In this document: positions 1-9,821 of the stretch, in pieces
Numbering within the stretch: position 1 is the first letter of the stretch
Layout: every line of letters starts with the position of its first letter
NCBI GenBank assembly: GCA_965240325.2
Contig: OZ251237.1
Coordinates: forward strand, 1,240,001-1,304,000
Length of the DNA: 64,000 bases
Direction of reading: 5' to 3'
Origin: Rebecca billardiae RCC1528
Taxonomy: Eukaryota > Haptophyta
The notes under the pieces: model-generated
The model's input: the letters and a program-made list of their open reading frames with translations, nothing else
Database searches by the model: none
What the model was told of the DNA's origin: nothing
Translations under genes and position numbers: made by a program

Positions 1-1156
1 GACAAACGCGTGAAGCGCGCTGCTTAGGAGGGGGGGGGGGGGCTCCTAAGCAGGGCCTGGAGTCCGGACGCGGCCGCCGCTGCCGCGGGCGCTGCGAGGT
101 TTGAGTCCGGGTCGCCCTTCCCACGTCGCGCCGCCGCGCGAGAACGCGACGTAGGCCGCGAGGACGTCCCCCCGCGCGCGGCGCGTGGTGCGCCGAGCCA
201 GAGCACGTGTACTGCCGCCCTCTGCCGCGGCTCGTCACCTCATCTCACCCGCGTTGCTCAGCGCGGGCGCCGTGCGACGCCGGCGACGTGACTCAGCTTG
301 CACACGCCGGATGAGAAGCTGCACCCAGAGGCCGAGCTGCGCTCTAGCCCCTGGTGCGCCCGGTGGGCAGCGTGCACATGGATGTTATGCGTCTTCCCCG
401 CGCTCAGTGGTCTGTCTCGAGGCGTCTCTAGAGTGAGTTGTTGGCTCTGCTACACGACTGCGTTTGAATTGCGCGTGTCGACGCACTCTGTCATGCCCGT
501 GCGTGGGCAGTGTACGTCCTCAGGTTGCGGGCGCACGCGCGCGCCTGGTCGCAGTAATCATAGGCCTACCCGACACCAACGATTTTGGGTCCTGCACGGT
601 CATCAGGTGGGCGCAGTGCACGTGCGTGCGCGGTGCGAGTTGCATCCAAGCCGCGACGCCTTTGCGCGCGCTGCTCGCGTTGGCGGAGAGAGGCGAGGAG
701 CGACCGCCGACGCGTACCTGGGGACTACGTATGACCTTGGTCGACTACCAGCCTCGTCGCGTCCGCGCGCACGGGCCGTATTCGTCCGCACCGACGCTCG
801 CGAGGTACGCTAGCAGCGGCACCGGGGGCACGGTGCCGCCTTTCACGGGTTTGAGTCACAAGCCGCAGGCAGACGGCGGCGGAACCTTCTGGACCTGGCT
901 GGTACTCTCCGCCATCGCACTCGCTTCACGCGAGTGCGATGGCGGAGGGCTGCGCCCGCCGAGTAACGATGGCGGCGCAGTCCGGAGGAGAGTACCAGAC
1001 AGCTTCTGGACGCAAAACTGATCGACGAAAATGCAAATCCCACTAATTACCGAGAGCTCGCGCCGCCGCCGGCGCGATCCGCCGGCGAAACTGCGACTCT
1101 CCGACCTCCGACCTCCGCGGTCCCGTCTCGCCCGGCTCTCTCGTCCCACCACGACC
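1..1156. other. Non-coding leader region with two hairpins
   Basis: No convincing gene is seen; the open frames here lack family resemblance and overlap one another. Two inverted repeats stand out: positions 20-30 and 43-53 form an 11-bp stem around a run of G, and positions 907-947 form a perfect 18-bp hairpin. GC is high throughout. Confidence 0.5.
907..947. repeat. Perfect 18-bp stem hairpin
   Basis: Positions 907-924 are exactly complementary to 930-947, with the 5-nt loop TTCAC. A second complementary pair (901-910 with 986-995) brackets it. Each stem holds a CGCCATC/GATGGCG element. No gene start is adjacent, so whether this is regulatory or a repeat remnant is unknown. Confidence 0.7.
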
Positions 1157-1520
1157 ATGGATCTCTTCAACGTGCAGCCGCTTGAGTTCGACACGACCGT
1201 GGAGGTCGAGGAGAAGCGCCACCACCACCACCACCAGTGAGCGCGCGACTTCCACGCGCTGCGCGCCCCCCTTCGCGCGACCTTCCCTTTTACGCCGCAA
1301 GCGCGCTGACCATATTTGAATTGCGGCGCGCGTCACCTGCTGCGCCAGCCGCCACCACCACGCGGTCGAGACGGTGGAGCTCGATGAGAAGCGCCACCAC
1401 CACCACCGCCACCACCGTCACCACGAGGCCGAGAAAGTCGAGCTCGATGAGAAGCGCCACCACCACCACCGCCACCACCACCACCACGAGGTCGAGACCG
1501 TCGACATCGTGCCGATGTAG
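1157..1520 (+). CDS. Small histidine-rich repeat protein (two exons)
   Basis: Joining exon 1 (1157-1236) and exon 2 (1349-1520) gives an 83-residue protein. The intron of 112 nt starts GTGAGC and ends CCAG, and the frame continues across it. The product starts MDLFNVQPLEFD and then has three copies of an acidic-basic block, VE(V/L)(D/E)EKR, each followed by a tract of histidines broken by Arg; it ends VETVDIVPM. More than a third of the second half is His. Such tracts bind Zn, Ni or Cu in known His-rich metal-storage or chaperone proteins, so metal buffering is the likely role, but that is inferred from composition. No signal peptide or membrane segment is seen. Unspliced, the first exon runs into a stop after 27 codons, which hides the gene. 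No named family is recognised. Confidence 0.6.
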
Positions 1521-2035
1521 GCGTAAAGGCCCGTAGGCACGCTTCACACCGTGATGCATGGCTCTCGAGGACACCTTCCTCTGGGCTGTCGTCGGTGGTG
1601 CCTCGTCTCGCGTCGTCGACGTCGTTTGGCCGCAGTCAGCCGGCGCACTCACGGCCATTGCCTGAAATTGGCACGCGGACTACTGACTGCAGCGTCTGCA
1701 GCTGGTTCGCGCCGTCCGCCGCGCGGTTCGCGAGCCGTAGTCCGGCCCTGCGAGCTGCCAGGAGGAGTAGGTGTGTACTGTCTCGCCGGCTGCTACGACT
1801 TGACCGACGATCTCACGATGACGATCTGACATGCATCCGCGAGTATTCCGACGCGATGGCGTATTATGATCGGCTACGCCGATCTTCGGGTAGTAAACAA
1901 CGAAGTTGAGGGCGCACGGCCCTAGCTAGTTCCGCGCGTGGCTGCGTGCGCCAGCTGCGCGCACCCGCTGTGCCCGCGTTGAGCCCATGCGAGCGCCGCG
2001 CCTGCGAGCACACGCGGCGGCTCGACACAGCCGCA

Positions 2036-2550
2036 CGGCTGACGGCAGTGTCGCTCGTGCGCCTGCCCGTGATCAGTCTCAGCTCTGAGGCGCGCGCTCA
2101 GGAGGGCTGCGGCCGGGCCGAGCGCGATCTGCGCAGACGGTACAGCCCGTGGTGGCTCATGGGCAGCCCGAGCCCAAAGCCCGCCTCCGCCATCCGCGTC
2201 ACAGCCGGCCGCTCCAGCCGAGGTCTCGCGTGCTGCGCTGCAGCCGTGCTCGGCCGAACCGGACGCCCGCCGAGCCGAAGCCGGGCACGCGGCGGCTGAC
2301 GGCAGTGTCGCTCGTGCGCCTGCCCGTGATCAGTCTCAGCTCTGAGGCGCGCGCTCAGGAGGGCTGCGGCCGGGCCGAGCGCGATCTGCGCAGACGGTAC
2401 AGCCCGTGGTGGCTCATGGGCAGCCCGAGCCCAAAGCCCGCCTCCGCCATCCGCGTCACAGCCGGCCGCTCCAGCCGAGGTCTCGCGTGCTGCGCTGCAG
2501 CCGTGCTCGGCCGAACCGGACGCCCGCCGAGCCGAAGCCGGGCACGCGGC
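2036..2550 (+). repeat. 257-bp perfect tandem duplication
   Basis: Two directly adjoining copies (2036-2292 and 2293-2549) read the same base for base as far as I can follow. Both contain an open frame in the same phase because of their matched flanks, but the protein has no recognisable family. The near-identity indicates a recent duplication or an assembly duplication. Confidence 0.8.
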
Positions 2551-3210
2551 TGATGAGCAGTGGTAGCCAGGCGAAGCCGTCGTCGCGGGCGAAGCTGCGC
2601 TGGGTGATGCGGCTGAGCAGTCGGGTTACCGCGCACCGCGCGCGTGGCCGTGATGGGTCGGCACAGCCCAGTCAAAGACACGGCATCGTATCGCCCTCTG
2701 GCCGCCAGCAGCATCACCTCTGCCGTCTGCGAGCGACTCGTAGTTGCAGCAGCAGCTGCCAAGAGCTTGCACAAAGAAACTGCGCGACGCCGACGGGCGC
2801 GCCGACGCGCGTGGACGCGGGTCGGCACCGGGGCGGGGCGCGAGGGGGGAAAGAGGCACGAATGCGATGCCGACGGCCGTTGGGACCCACCGCAGCCGCG
2901 CGCACCTGCGCTGAGTCTGTCGGATTGAACGATCGTGCGGCGGCGGCCTACATGGGCAGTGGCGGCTTCTCGGCGCCTCGTTCGGAGCCTCGGCTGCCCG
3001 CCCGTCAATGCGCGAGCCACAAAGGCCTTACCATGGTATAGTATTAATCATTAAGGGAGATATTATGAAGATTTGTCCGCTCAAGTTTATCGTTCATATT
3101 CGTCAAGCTGTCCCGGACGCGCCGGTATTAAATGGGAGAGAATCCGAAGGGTCGTGCGTGAAGCGGTAGAAATTCTTATGCTCATGATAACTTTCCTGTT
3201 CAGGCCCGTC

Positions 3211-3239
3211 AATGCGGGTGGCGATTTGCCACCCGCATT
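3211..3239. repeat. 12-bp stem hairpin
   Basis: Positions 3211-3222 pair perfectly with 3228-3239 around a 5-nt loop. It directly abuts the left end of the TIR element that follows, so it may mark the target site or an older insertion. Confidence 0.7.
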
Positions 3240-3838
3240 ACAGGTGGATACGGGTCAACTGGACACCGGGGCTAACTGGACACTCAGCGGGCGGCGGGCC
3301 TCGTGGCGAGGGCTCGTGGGCGAACGAGCACGAGCGCCCACTGGCGGGTCGCCACGACGGCGCACGATGTTTGCTGAACTCACCTGGTCGTGGAACGTCG
3401 TCTGCGCACGCGCCAGGTCGCGCTTCTCGCCGCCTTCGCCTTGTTTCATGAGTCCCGCGCACAAGGCCGAAGACGCCAGCGTTTCAAGCCGCAAGGCGCG
3501 TGCGCGGACTCAGGAAGGGCGGACTCCGAGGCAAGGCGCGGTTGCGCTGGCGTGGGTAGGTCCCAGAGCAACCGTCCGAGCCGATGCACACGCTTTTCCT
3601 CCGCGCGCGCGTCTCTGAGCTCGATTCCCATGCCTCAGCCAGTGCCAGGGGCTAATTGGACAGTGCCATTGCGGCCGCCACGCGCGGAGACGGGCCCGCA
3701 GCGCAGAAAGCGCGCTGCGGCGGAACTCCAGGGACCCCCTGAAGTCCGTCCCTGGCGCCCCTTCGACCCCAATGCTCCGAGAGAGGCCTCCGCGTGAGTT
3801 GGGTCGGCCACTGTCCAGTTGACCCGTATCCACCTGTA
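3239..3838. mobile_element. 600-bp MITE-like element with 27-bp TIRs
   Basis: The terminal 27 bp (3239-3265 and 3812-3838) are perfect inverted repeats beginning TACAGGTGG. The ends carry TA on both sides, compatible with a TA target duplication. Internal direct repeats of GGGGCTAA(C/T)TGGACA lie near 3270 and 3648. There is no transposase frame, so this would be a non-autonomous element. The superfamily is uncertain; a TA target suggests Tc1/mariner-like or a related group. Confidence 0.65.
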
Positions 3839-5378
3839 TGTCGTTCATCTGAAATACAAGAATTGGATTGCCACCGAACCAAATGTTTGGTTCGCTTTAT
3901 GCAGAATCTCGTTTCAGTTGAATGGCGGGCGATCGTCTTTCGTTGAAACGGTGTTTTTGAAGCGCAGTTCTCTTAAGAGAAGAGGGATGCGTCTAATCTA
4001 AAACGCTGTTTTTCAGAAGCGCGTGAATCAAAGCTGACGACCCAACCTATCGTTTCTATGGTTGGCGAGCTGTTTCAGGCTCTTACAATTCAGGCATCTT
4101 ACTATGACGGAATGTTCTAACACACGGCTGGTGTTATGTGCTATTCCACCCTGCATTCCCCTAAGTGTTACTATCGTTAAAATTAAGGGGCAGTACAAAC
4201 GCAATCATTGCGGCAGCGATATCCACTCATACGCGGTGGCCACCTACTGACGAAAAATCCCCAAAATCCTGCGCGCATCCTCTTTTTGATTTTGCGGAGC
4301 ACGTGCGCCGCCCCCCCCCCCCCCCCCCCCGGCTTTCGCTCACGCTCAGACCTTTCGGGGGGGGGCCGTGCGCCATAACTATATATATTATTCTCCTCTG
4401 TCGCTTAATGATCGTCAATTATCGTCATCGATATTCGATGCCGGCATTAGTATTAAATAGTACTCAGACCAATTCTATGTTTTAAAGACACAGGCACGAG
4501 GGCGCAGCTCTCCTGATGATTCGTCTGTAGTGGTACTGACTACTGGTCGAAGCTTGCAGCAGTGGCAGTGGTGTGAGCACGTTGATGTTGGTCGCCATGG
4601 CGCGGATGTCGTTGTTGTCGTCGTCGACGTCGTCAGCCCGGTCAGGCCCACCAGGAAGTGCATGGGTACCAAATCAAAGGCGAGTGAGCATGTTGGCGTC
4701 GGCCAGGCCGTCCCCTACTTGGTCAGCAGCTGGTGGATGATGTCGCCGCCTACTTGGTCAGTGGCTGGTCATGGTGGACGATGGTGTAGCCTGTTCTTGG
4801 TCAGCAGCTGGTGGATGATGTTGTGGCCGTAGTCTTAGTAGTTGGAGAATGGAGACCGGCCGTCTAACAGTTTTATTTTTAATTTACGTGCGCGGTGGCT
4901 CCGCTGAGTCCGCCGTTCAGACGTTCAGTCGGCCGCGGACCAGCTAACTCCAGCGACTCAGTCCGCAGCGAGTACCACTACCAGCCCATTGACCAGCCCC
5001 ACTCCCCAGGACGGCTCTCTGAGGTCACTCGCCGGAACTGCTCGGCCGGATCAGAACGGCCGCGGGGAAACCGACCTTCGAGTTCGGAATCGGAGTTCGT
5101 CGGGTGTTCGGGACCGGGCACGCGGCGGCCCGCGTCCGTGTCCGTGACCGCTCAGGCTGACGGTCCGTCTGAGACTGAGTCGGAGTCTGTACTCTGTGTC
5201 CGACTAATCAATGACTGAACTGCCTAGCTAATGGCGTCTGACCCTGATGACTCCCTGAGACTGAGACTGAGTCGGCGTCTGACCTAATCGCCGACGCCGC
5301 GCCTTTCGGACGACACTGGAGCGTCGGCACCGTGACCTCAGACCTGCCAGTCGGCCGACGGCGCGATTGTTGATTCAT

Positions 5379-7019
5379 TCATTCGAGGCACGTTCTCGAC
5401 GAGATTCTTCGCTTCAGGTCGCCCAGCTGCGCATGCAGGATGCAAAACTCGACCGCCAACCTCGTCACGCCGGGCTCTCGTCGTGCCGCCTCCTCCAGGG
5501 CAAGCTGGCGCCGCTCGTGAGCCGGTCCGCGCTGCTGCCGCCTCCAGCTCTCGTCAGCGTCCGTGTCGAGCGCGATCAGCCACTCGCGCGCGCTCTCCAG
5601 CTCAGCGTGGACGTGCATGTAACGCGTGTGCTTGCGCTCGAACTCGCAGCGCAGCTCGGCCTCCGAGCTCCCTGTCCGGCCGAACCTGTCCCGCTCAATT
5701 GAGTAATCCAGCTCGTGAAACGGATCAGACCAGTCGACCGAAATGCCGTGCACAGAGCTGCGATCCGGCCGCTTGCGCGCGCGCGGCGTAGGCGGGGGCG
5801 AGGCCTCGTCTGCGTCTGCGCCCAGGTCCGAGGCGCCGTCGATGTCCGCGGACGCATCCCACGGCGCCGCCTGCTGCTGACGCTGACGCTGCTGCGGCTG
5901 CTCGCGGCTGCTGCTCCCACCAGGCGTCGCGCTGGGCAGGGGGCGCGCCGAGGCAGCGTGGCCGGGAGCGGCCGCGGCGGACGGCAAGGAGCGTGCCGCG
6001 GCGGAGGAGAGCACGCCTGCGCCGCGCGGGAAGCGATGAGGGGGCACGCATGGTGTGAGTACGGAGGCACGGCGCGCGAGAGGTGAAAGGGCGCAGAGCG
6101 TTGCCCCCGCCGAGGGGCGGCACCCGAGGCGCCGCGCGCCGCGTGCGCTGGCAGCGCGCAGCGGTGCGGTGCGTCGCGTGCGTCGCGTGTTCGGACGGCT
6201 TGGCCCGCGCTGATCAGGGGAATCCCAGCGCGGTTCCTATGCGGCCGCTGCTGTGTGCCGAGCTGCGTGCTGATCAGCGCCATGTGAAGCGCGCTGTCAG
6301 AATAGCGATGTCGGCAGAGCCCCTTCCCTTCCTCACAGGCCGATGCAGCCTCACGGGGCGCGGCGCGGCGCGGCGGCGCGCGGCGGCGCGCGTAGCACAC
6401 CTTGACGGCAGGTGGCGCTCGCGCACGCGCGCCCGGTCGCGCGGGCTGCGCCGCGCGCGCGCCCGCGCCCGCGCCCGCGCCCGCGCTTCGTCTCCGGCTG
6501 CACCGCCACGATCTCCTCGAGCATGCCGTACTCGTCGCGCCGCGCCTCCAGCTTTGAGCGCTCTCGCCGATCCACCTCAGCCTGCTGCGTGCGCTCGCGG
6601 ATGCGCGCCTTCTCGCGGGTGTCGAGCTGCCGGTTGAGCGCGAGCTTCTCACGCACCAGGCCGACGTGCGTCGCGCGCACGCCCTGCTGCTCGAGGCATC
6701 GAGCGTCGAGCTGCTCCCGTGCCGACCGAAGCGCGAGCCTCTCGTCGCCGAGGATGATCTCAATCCGCTCGCCGTCCGCAGAGCACTCGATCAACGGCGA
6801 GGACGCAGCCTCAACGCGCGCGAGGAGTTCTGGCGGGAGTCGGATCGTCGCGACGTACGCCAGCGCCGCGCCGTCACCGCCGCGTACCGCGAGTGACCGC
6901 GCCGTCGGCCGCACCGGCTCCAGCATCCCGTCGTCGGGGCCAAGGCGAGAGGCACGCGCCCGCGAACCACATGGCTCGTGTCTCGTGGCCGCGCGCGGCG
7001 CCCGGCACTCCGGAAACAA
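5379..7019 (-). CDS. ELL-like RNA polymerase II elongation factor (two exons)
   Basis: Exon 1 (7019-6401) and exon 2 (6016-5379) join across a 384-nt GTGTGC...GCGCAG intron to give about 418 residues. The C-terminal ~110 residues match the occludin/ELL homology domain: a Tyr/charged helix with an aromatic start (DYSIERDRF), heptad-like helices (HAELESAREW), and the closing signature ending LGDLKRRI. The N-terminal half has a beta-rich segment ending in a charged coiled coil (EKARIRERTQQAEVDRRE), in the place of the ELL N-terminal domain, but similarity there is weak. The middle is a low-complexity Arg/Gly and Gln/Ser linker. ELL proteins raise the Pol II elongation rate in the super elongation complex; the role here is inferred from the domain. 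The start could instead be the Met at 6926. It is divergent from the transporter at 7090, with 70 bp between starts. Confidence 0.6.
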
Positions 7020-7089
7020 CTCAGGGAAGCGCCAAGCCCAGAACGTTCCTGGAAGCGGAGATGCCGACCGGAGAGCAACGGACCGGCCA
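7020..7089. promoter_or_regulatory. Short shared intergenic promoter region
   Basis: Only 70 bp separate the start codons of the ELL-like gene (-) and the Atg22-like gene (+), so both core promoters must lie here or overlap the genes. No TATA box is visible. If the ELL start is the later Met, the spacer is about 160 bp. Confidence 0.35.
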
Positions 7090-8715
7090 ATGGTCGCGCG
7101 ATGCGAGCGCGGGCTGTGCCACGGCCGCGAGAGCTCGCAGGTGCTCGCTCTCTACCTGAATCAGCCCGGGAGGACCGTCTTCACCGTCAGCTCAGTCTTC
7201 CTCTCCGTCGCCCTGCTCCAACTCGCGCAGGAGGATGCGGGGTGCGTCGACGCCGCCGGTGAGGTGATCGCGGACTGCGACAAGCGCGTTTACGGCATGC
7301 GCCCGTCCTCCGTCCTCTCAACGATGACGTCGGTCGGCTTCCTGACGACGGCATTCTTCATGCCGTATGCGGGCGCTGTCGTCGATCATACGTCGCGCCG
7401 GCGCGAGTTTGGCGGCGCGATGGCGTCTGCATACGCGCTCGTGAACGTCGCCCAGATCGCTCTCTTCAGGCGGACGTGGTTCGCCATGGCGGTCCTGCAA
7501 GCGGTGATCGCGCAAGCCGGCTTCACCTCGCAGTCCATGGCGATGTGGGCGTATGTGAACGAGGCCGTGGATACCGACACGTTCCGCCAGACGGTCGTGT
7601 CCAACATGGCCGCGTGGCAGGCCGTCACCATTCTGCTCTACCTCGGCGTGATGGCCGCCGTCATCTTCGGCGCGGGCATCGCGGAGGACGCGGTGATGAC
7701 GGCGCGCGCAGCCCAGCTGCTCGCGTCCGTCGCGGGCGTCGCGCTGCTCGCGCGCTCGTGGCAGCTCTTCGCCCCGCGGCCGGCGCGCCACGGGCTGTCC
7801 GAAGGCGGCGCGTCGGGGCTGCTCTGGGCCGCAGGCGTGAAGCAGCTCTGGGCGACGATCTCGACGATGCCCACCGAGCAGCCCGACCTGTTTCGCTTCA
7901 TGGTGGCGCTCGTGTTCTCCGAGGCGGGCATCCGCTCACTCTTCTTCCTCATCCTCACCTACCTCACCACGCAGCTGGGCCTCTCCGGGACCAACCTGAA
8001 CCTCTTCTACTTTGCCGCCATCCTCACGGGCCTGCCGGGCGCCGTGGCGCACCGCGTGCTGTACCGCCGCGTGGGGCACAAGCTCAACGTGATGCTGATA
8101 CACGCGATGTGGGTGGCGTTCATCGTCGCGATGGTCGGCCTGCTGCGCTCGCCCGCGCAGAGCGAGCTCGCCGTCTTCTTCGGGCTGCCGTTCGGTGCGC
8201 GCACGGCGCGGCCTGCGACCGCTGCCGTGCGCCGCCGAGTCCCTCCCCACGGTTGCATCGCGATGATGGCGGCCCGCTGCCCCGGCGCGCGCCGCGCAGG
8301 CTTTCTCCTCGGGATCAACTACCCCGCGCTCAACGGCTACTTTGCCGCGCTCACCCCGCCCGGCCGGGAAGTCGAGATGTGGGGCTGGTTCCTCTTCGCG
8401 TCCAATGCGCTCTCGTGGCTGCACCCGATTCTCTTCACGCTGGTCAACGAGCTGAGCGGCGACCAGCGGCTCGGGCTCTCCCTGGCGGTGCCATTCATCG
8501 TGCTGGCCGCGGCTGTCTTCGCGACCATCACGCGCGCGCGGTTCGACGGGGTGGCCACAGATGGGGTTGGCGCGAGTGACGCGGCAGCGCTCGAGGCCGC
8601 CGCCGCTTCTGCTGGTGCCAGCAGCACCGCCGCGATGCCAGCGGCGGCGCCAGCGGCACGGTCCGAGTCCGACGCTGCCGGCGGCGGTGGCAGCATCAAC
8701 AAGTTACGGCAATAA
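7090..8715 (+). CDS. Atg22-like major facilitator transporter
   Basis: The protein has about 12 hydrophobic segments with the spacing of an MFS carrier. An in-frame intron (8195-8299, 105 nt, GTGCGC...GCGCAG) interrupts it; removing the intron gives 506 residues and restores a continuous helix reading LPFGFLLGINYP. Downstream, FAALTPPGREVEMWGW followed by a Ser-Trp-Leu-x-Pro run is the pattern of the Atg22 family (G..Q...RSLF..L.PPG.E...FG; SSW.GP). In yeast, Atg22 exports amino acids from the vacuole after autophagy; a vacuolar/lysosomal amino-acid efflux role is inferred. The C-terminus is an Ala/Ser-rich low-complexity tail. The start was chosen as the first Met upstream of the first hydrophobic segment. 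Confidence 0.75.
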   Translation: MVARCERGLCHGRESSQVLALYLNQPGRTVFTVSSVFLSVALLQLAQEDAGCVDAAGEVIADCDKRVYGMRPSSVLSTMTSVGFLTTAFFMPYAGAVVDHTSRRREFGGAMASAYALVNVAQIALFRRTWFAMAVLQAVIAQAGFTSQSMAMWAYVNEAVDTDTFRQTVVSNMAAWQAVTILLYLGVMAAVIFGAGIAEDAVMTARAAQLLASVAGVALLARSWQLFAPRPARHGLSEGGASGLLWAAGVKQLWATISTMPTEQPDLFRFMVALVFSEAGIRSLFFLILTYLTTQLGLSGTNLNLFYFAAILTGLPGAVAHRVLYRRVGHKLNVMLIHAMWVAFIVAMVGLLRSPAQSELAVFFGLPFGARTARPATAAVRRRVPPHGCIAMMAARCPGARRAGFLLGINYPALNGYFAALTPPGREVEMWGWFLFASNALSWLHPILFTLVNELSGDQRLGLSLAVPFIVLAAAVFATITRARFDGVATDGVGASDAAALEAAAASAGASSTAAMPAAAPAARSESDAAGGGGSINKLRQ

Positions 8716-9821
8716 CTACGAGCGCACGCGGGGCGATGTGCACAAACAGCCAAGCTGCGTCGTCCGTCCTCACGAGGCGCTGTGCGTGCACGTCCCCCGT
8801 GACCCACTGTCAAAACTGCAGATCGGTTCTGATTCGACTATGTAGCACGTATCGAGTCGAGCACCGGCGGACGCGGAGTGCCGCCATCGTGGACGTGAAC
8901 CAAACTGAAAATGGCTGCGCGAACGCTTTGTCACTACTGGCCGCCGAGCCGGAGAGCGGCGCTCCGTGCACCAACAAAGACATCCCCAGCCGCATGTTGC
9001 CACTCGACACCTCGTCTCGCCTCGCGCGGAGCCAACTTGTGGTGTGTGGGAGCCGCACCCGTAGCACACTGGGCCGTGTAGCGACGCGCGTGGCGGGTCA
9101 ACAGTGCATCGCGAAGGCATCGCACGCGCAATCCGTTGAGTACATACTCATGTCTGTCCCATGGCACGTCATGCACCGCCTGTCGACACCTCGTCTCGCT
9201 TCGCGCGGAGCCAACTTGTGGTGTGCGGGAGCTACCCAAAGCACAGGCTGTGCTGCACGCGGCGCGTCGCGAGTCGGGAGTGCATCGGCGCACACGGCGG
9301 CGCATGACGTGCCATGGGACAGACATGAGTATGTACTCAACGGATTGCGCGTGCGACGCCTTCGCGATGCACTGTTGACCCGCCACGCGCGTCGCTACAC
9401 GGCCCAGTGTGCTACGGGTGGCTCCCGCACACCACAAGTTGGCTCCGCGCGAGGCGAGACGAGGTGTCGAGTGGCAACATGCGGCTGGGGATGTCTTTGT
9501 TGGTGCACGGAGCGCCGCTCTCCGGCTCGGGGGGCCAGTAGTGACAAAGCGTTCGCGCGCCAGAGCCCGCGAGAGGGGCGCGGGGTCAAAGTCCCCGGGT
9601 TGCCACTGTCCTTTCTGTTGGCGGGGTCGCAGAGCGACCCGCCGGCCGTTACAGGGCCATTAGAAGGCGGTGCAATCAAGGGGTCTTACAAAAAGACTCC
9701 TTGGTGCAATCATCACCTCACAAGATCGACCCGACGGCGGCGCCCCTCACGGCCACGACTGCTCGTCGTAGCATACTCCACGCGCAGCTCAGGTTCCACC
9801 CTTGCGCGCACGCTTCACGCC
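8716..9821. other. Intergenic region dominated by a fold-back repeat
   Basis: The gap between the transporter and the EsV-1-7 gene is mostly the inverted repeat 8917-9558. Open frames read through it but are mirror images of each other and not credible genes. A small hairpin (CAAGGGGTCTT/AAGACTCCTTG) lies at about 9677-9705. Confidence 0.6.
8917..9558. repeat. Fold-back element with ~257-bp arms
   Basis: The left arm (8917-9174) and right arm (9302-9558) are near-perfect inverted copies with a few substitutions. They could form a very long hairpin. The 127-bp spacer contains a partial, diverged direct copy of the arm segment near 9005-9050, so the structure grew by more than one duplication. 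No transposase is present. It sits 264 bp upstream of the EsV-1-7 gene. Confidence 0.85.

Larger units (their letters stand above)
1521..5378. other. Long intergenic region with repeats
   Basis: No supported gene. It holds a tandem duplication (about 2036-2550), a 12-bp hairpin (3211-3239), a TIR element (3239-3838), a homopolymer C tract followed by a G tract (about 4308-4366), and short direct repeats containing GGTCAGCAGCTGG near 4720 and 4800. From 4880 to 5340 the sequence is rich in degenerate GACTGAGTC-like words. Base composition is lower in GC between about 3840 and 4900 than in genes. Confidence 0.5.

Noticed and set aside
4530-4832. 100-residue frame rich in Val and Trp-Trp-Met-Met
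   Set aside because: It arises from short direct repeats and homopolymer-like GTCGTC runs; no homology or start context supports it.
8736-9821. Upstream extension of the EsV-1-7 frame
   Set aside because: The frame crosses the fold-back repeat, mirrors frames on the other strand, and has no repeat or domain; the Met at 9822 starts directly before the first Cys repeat.
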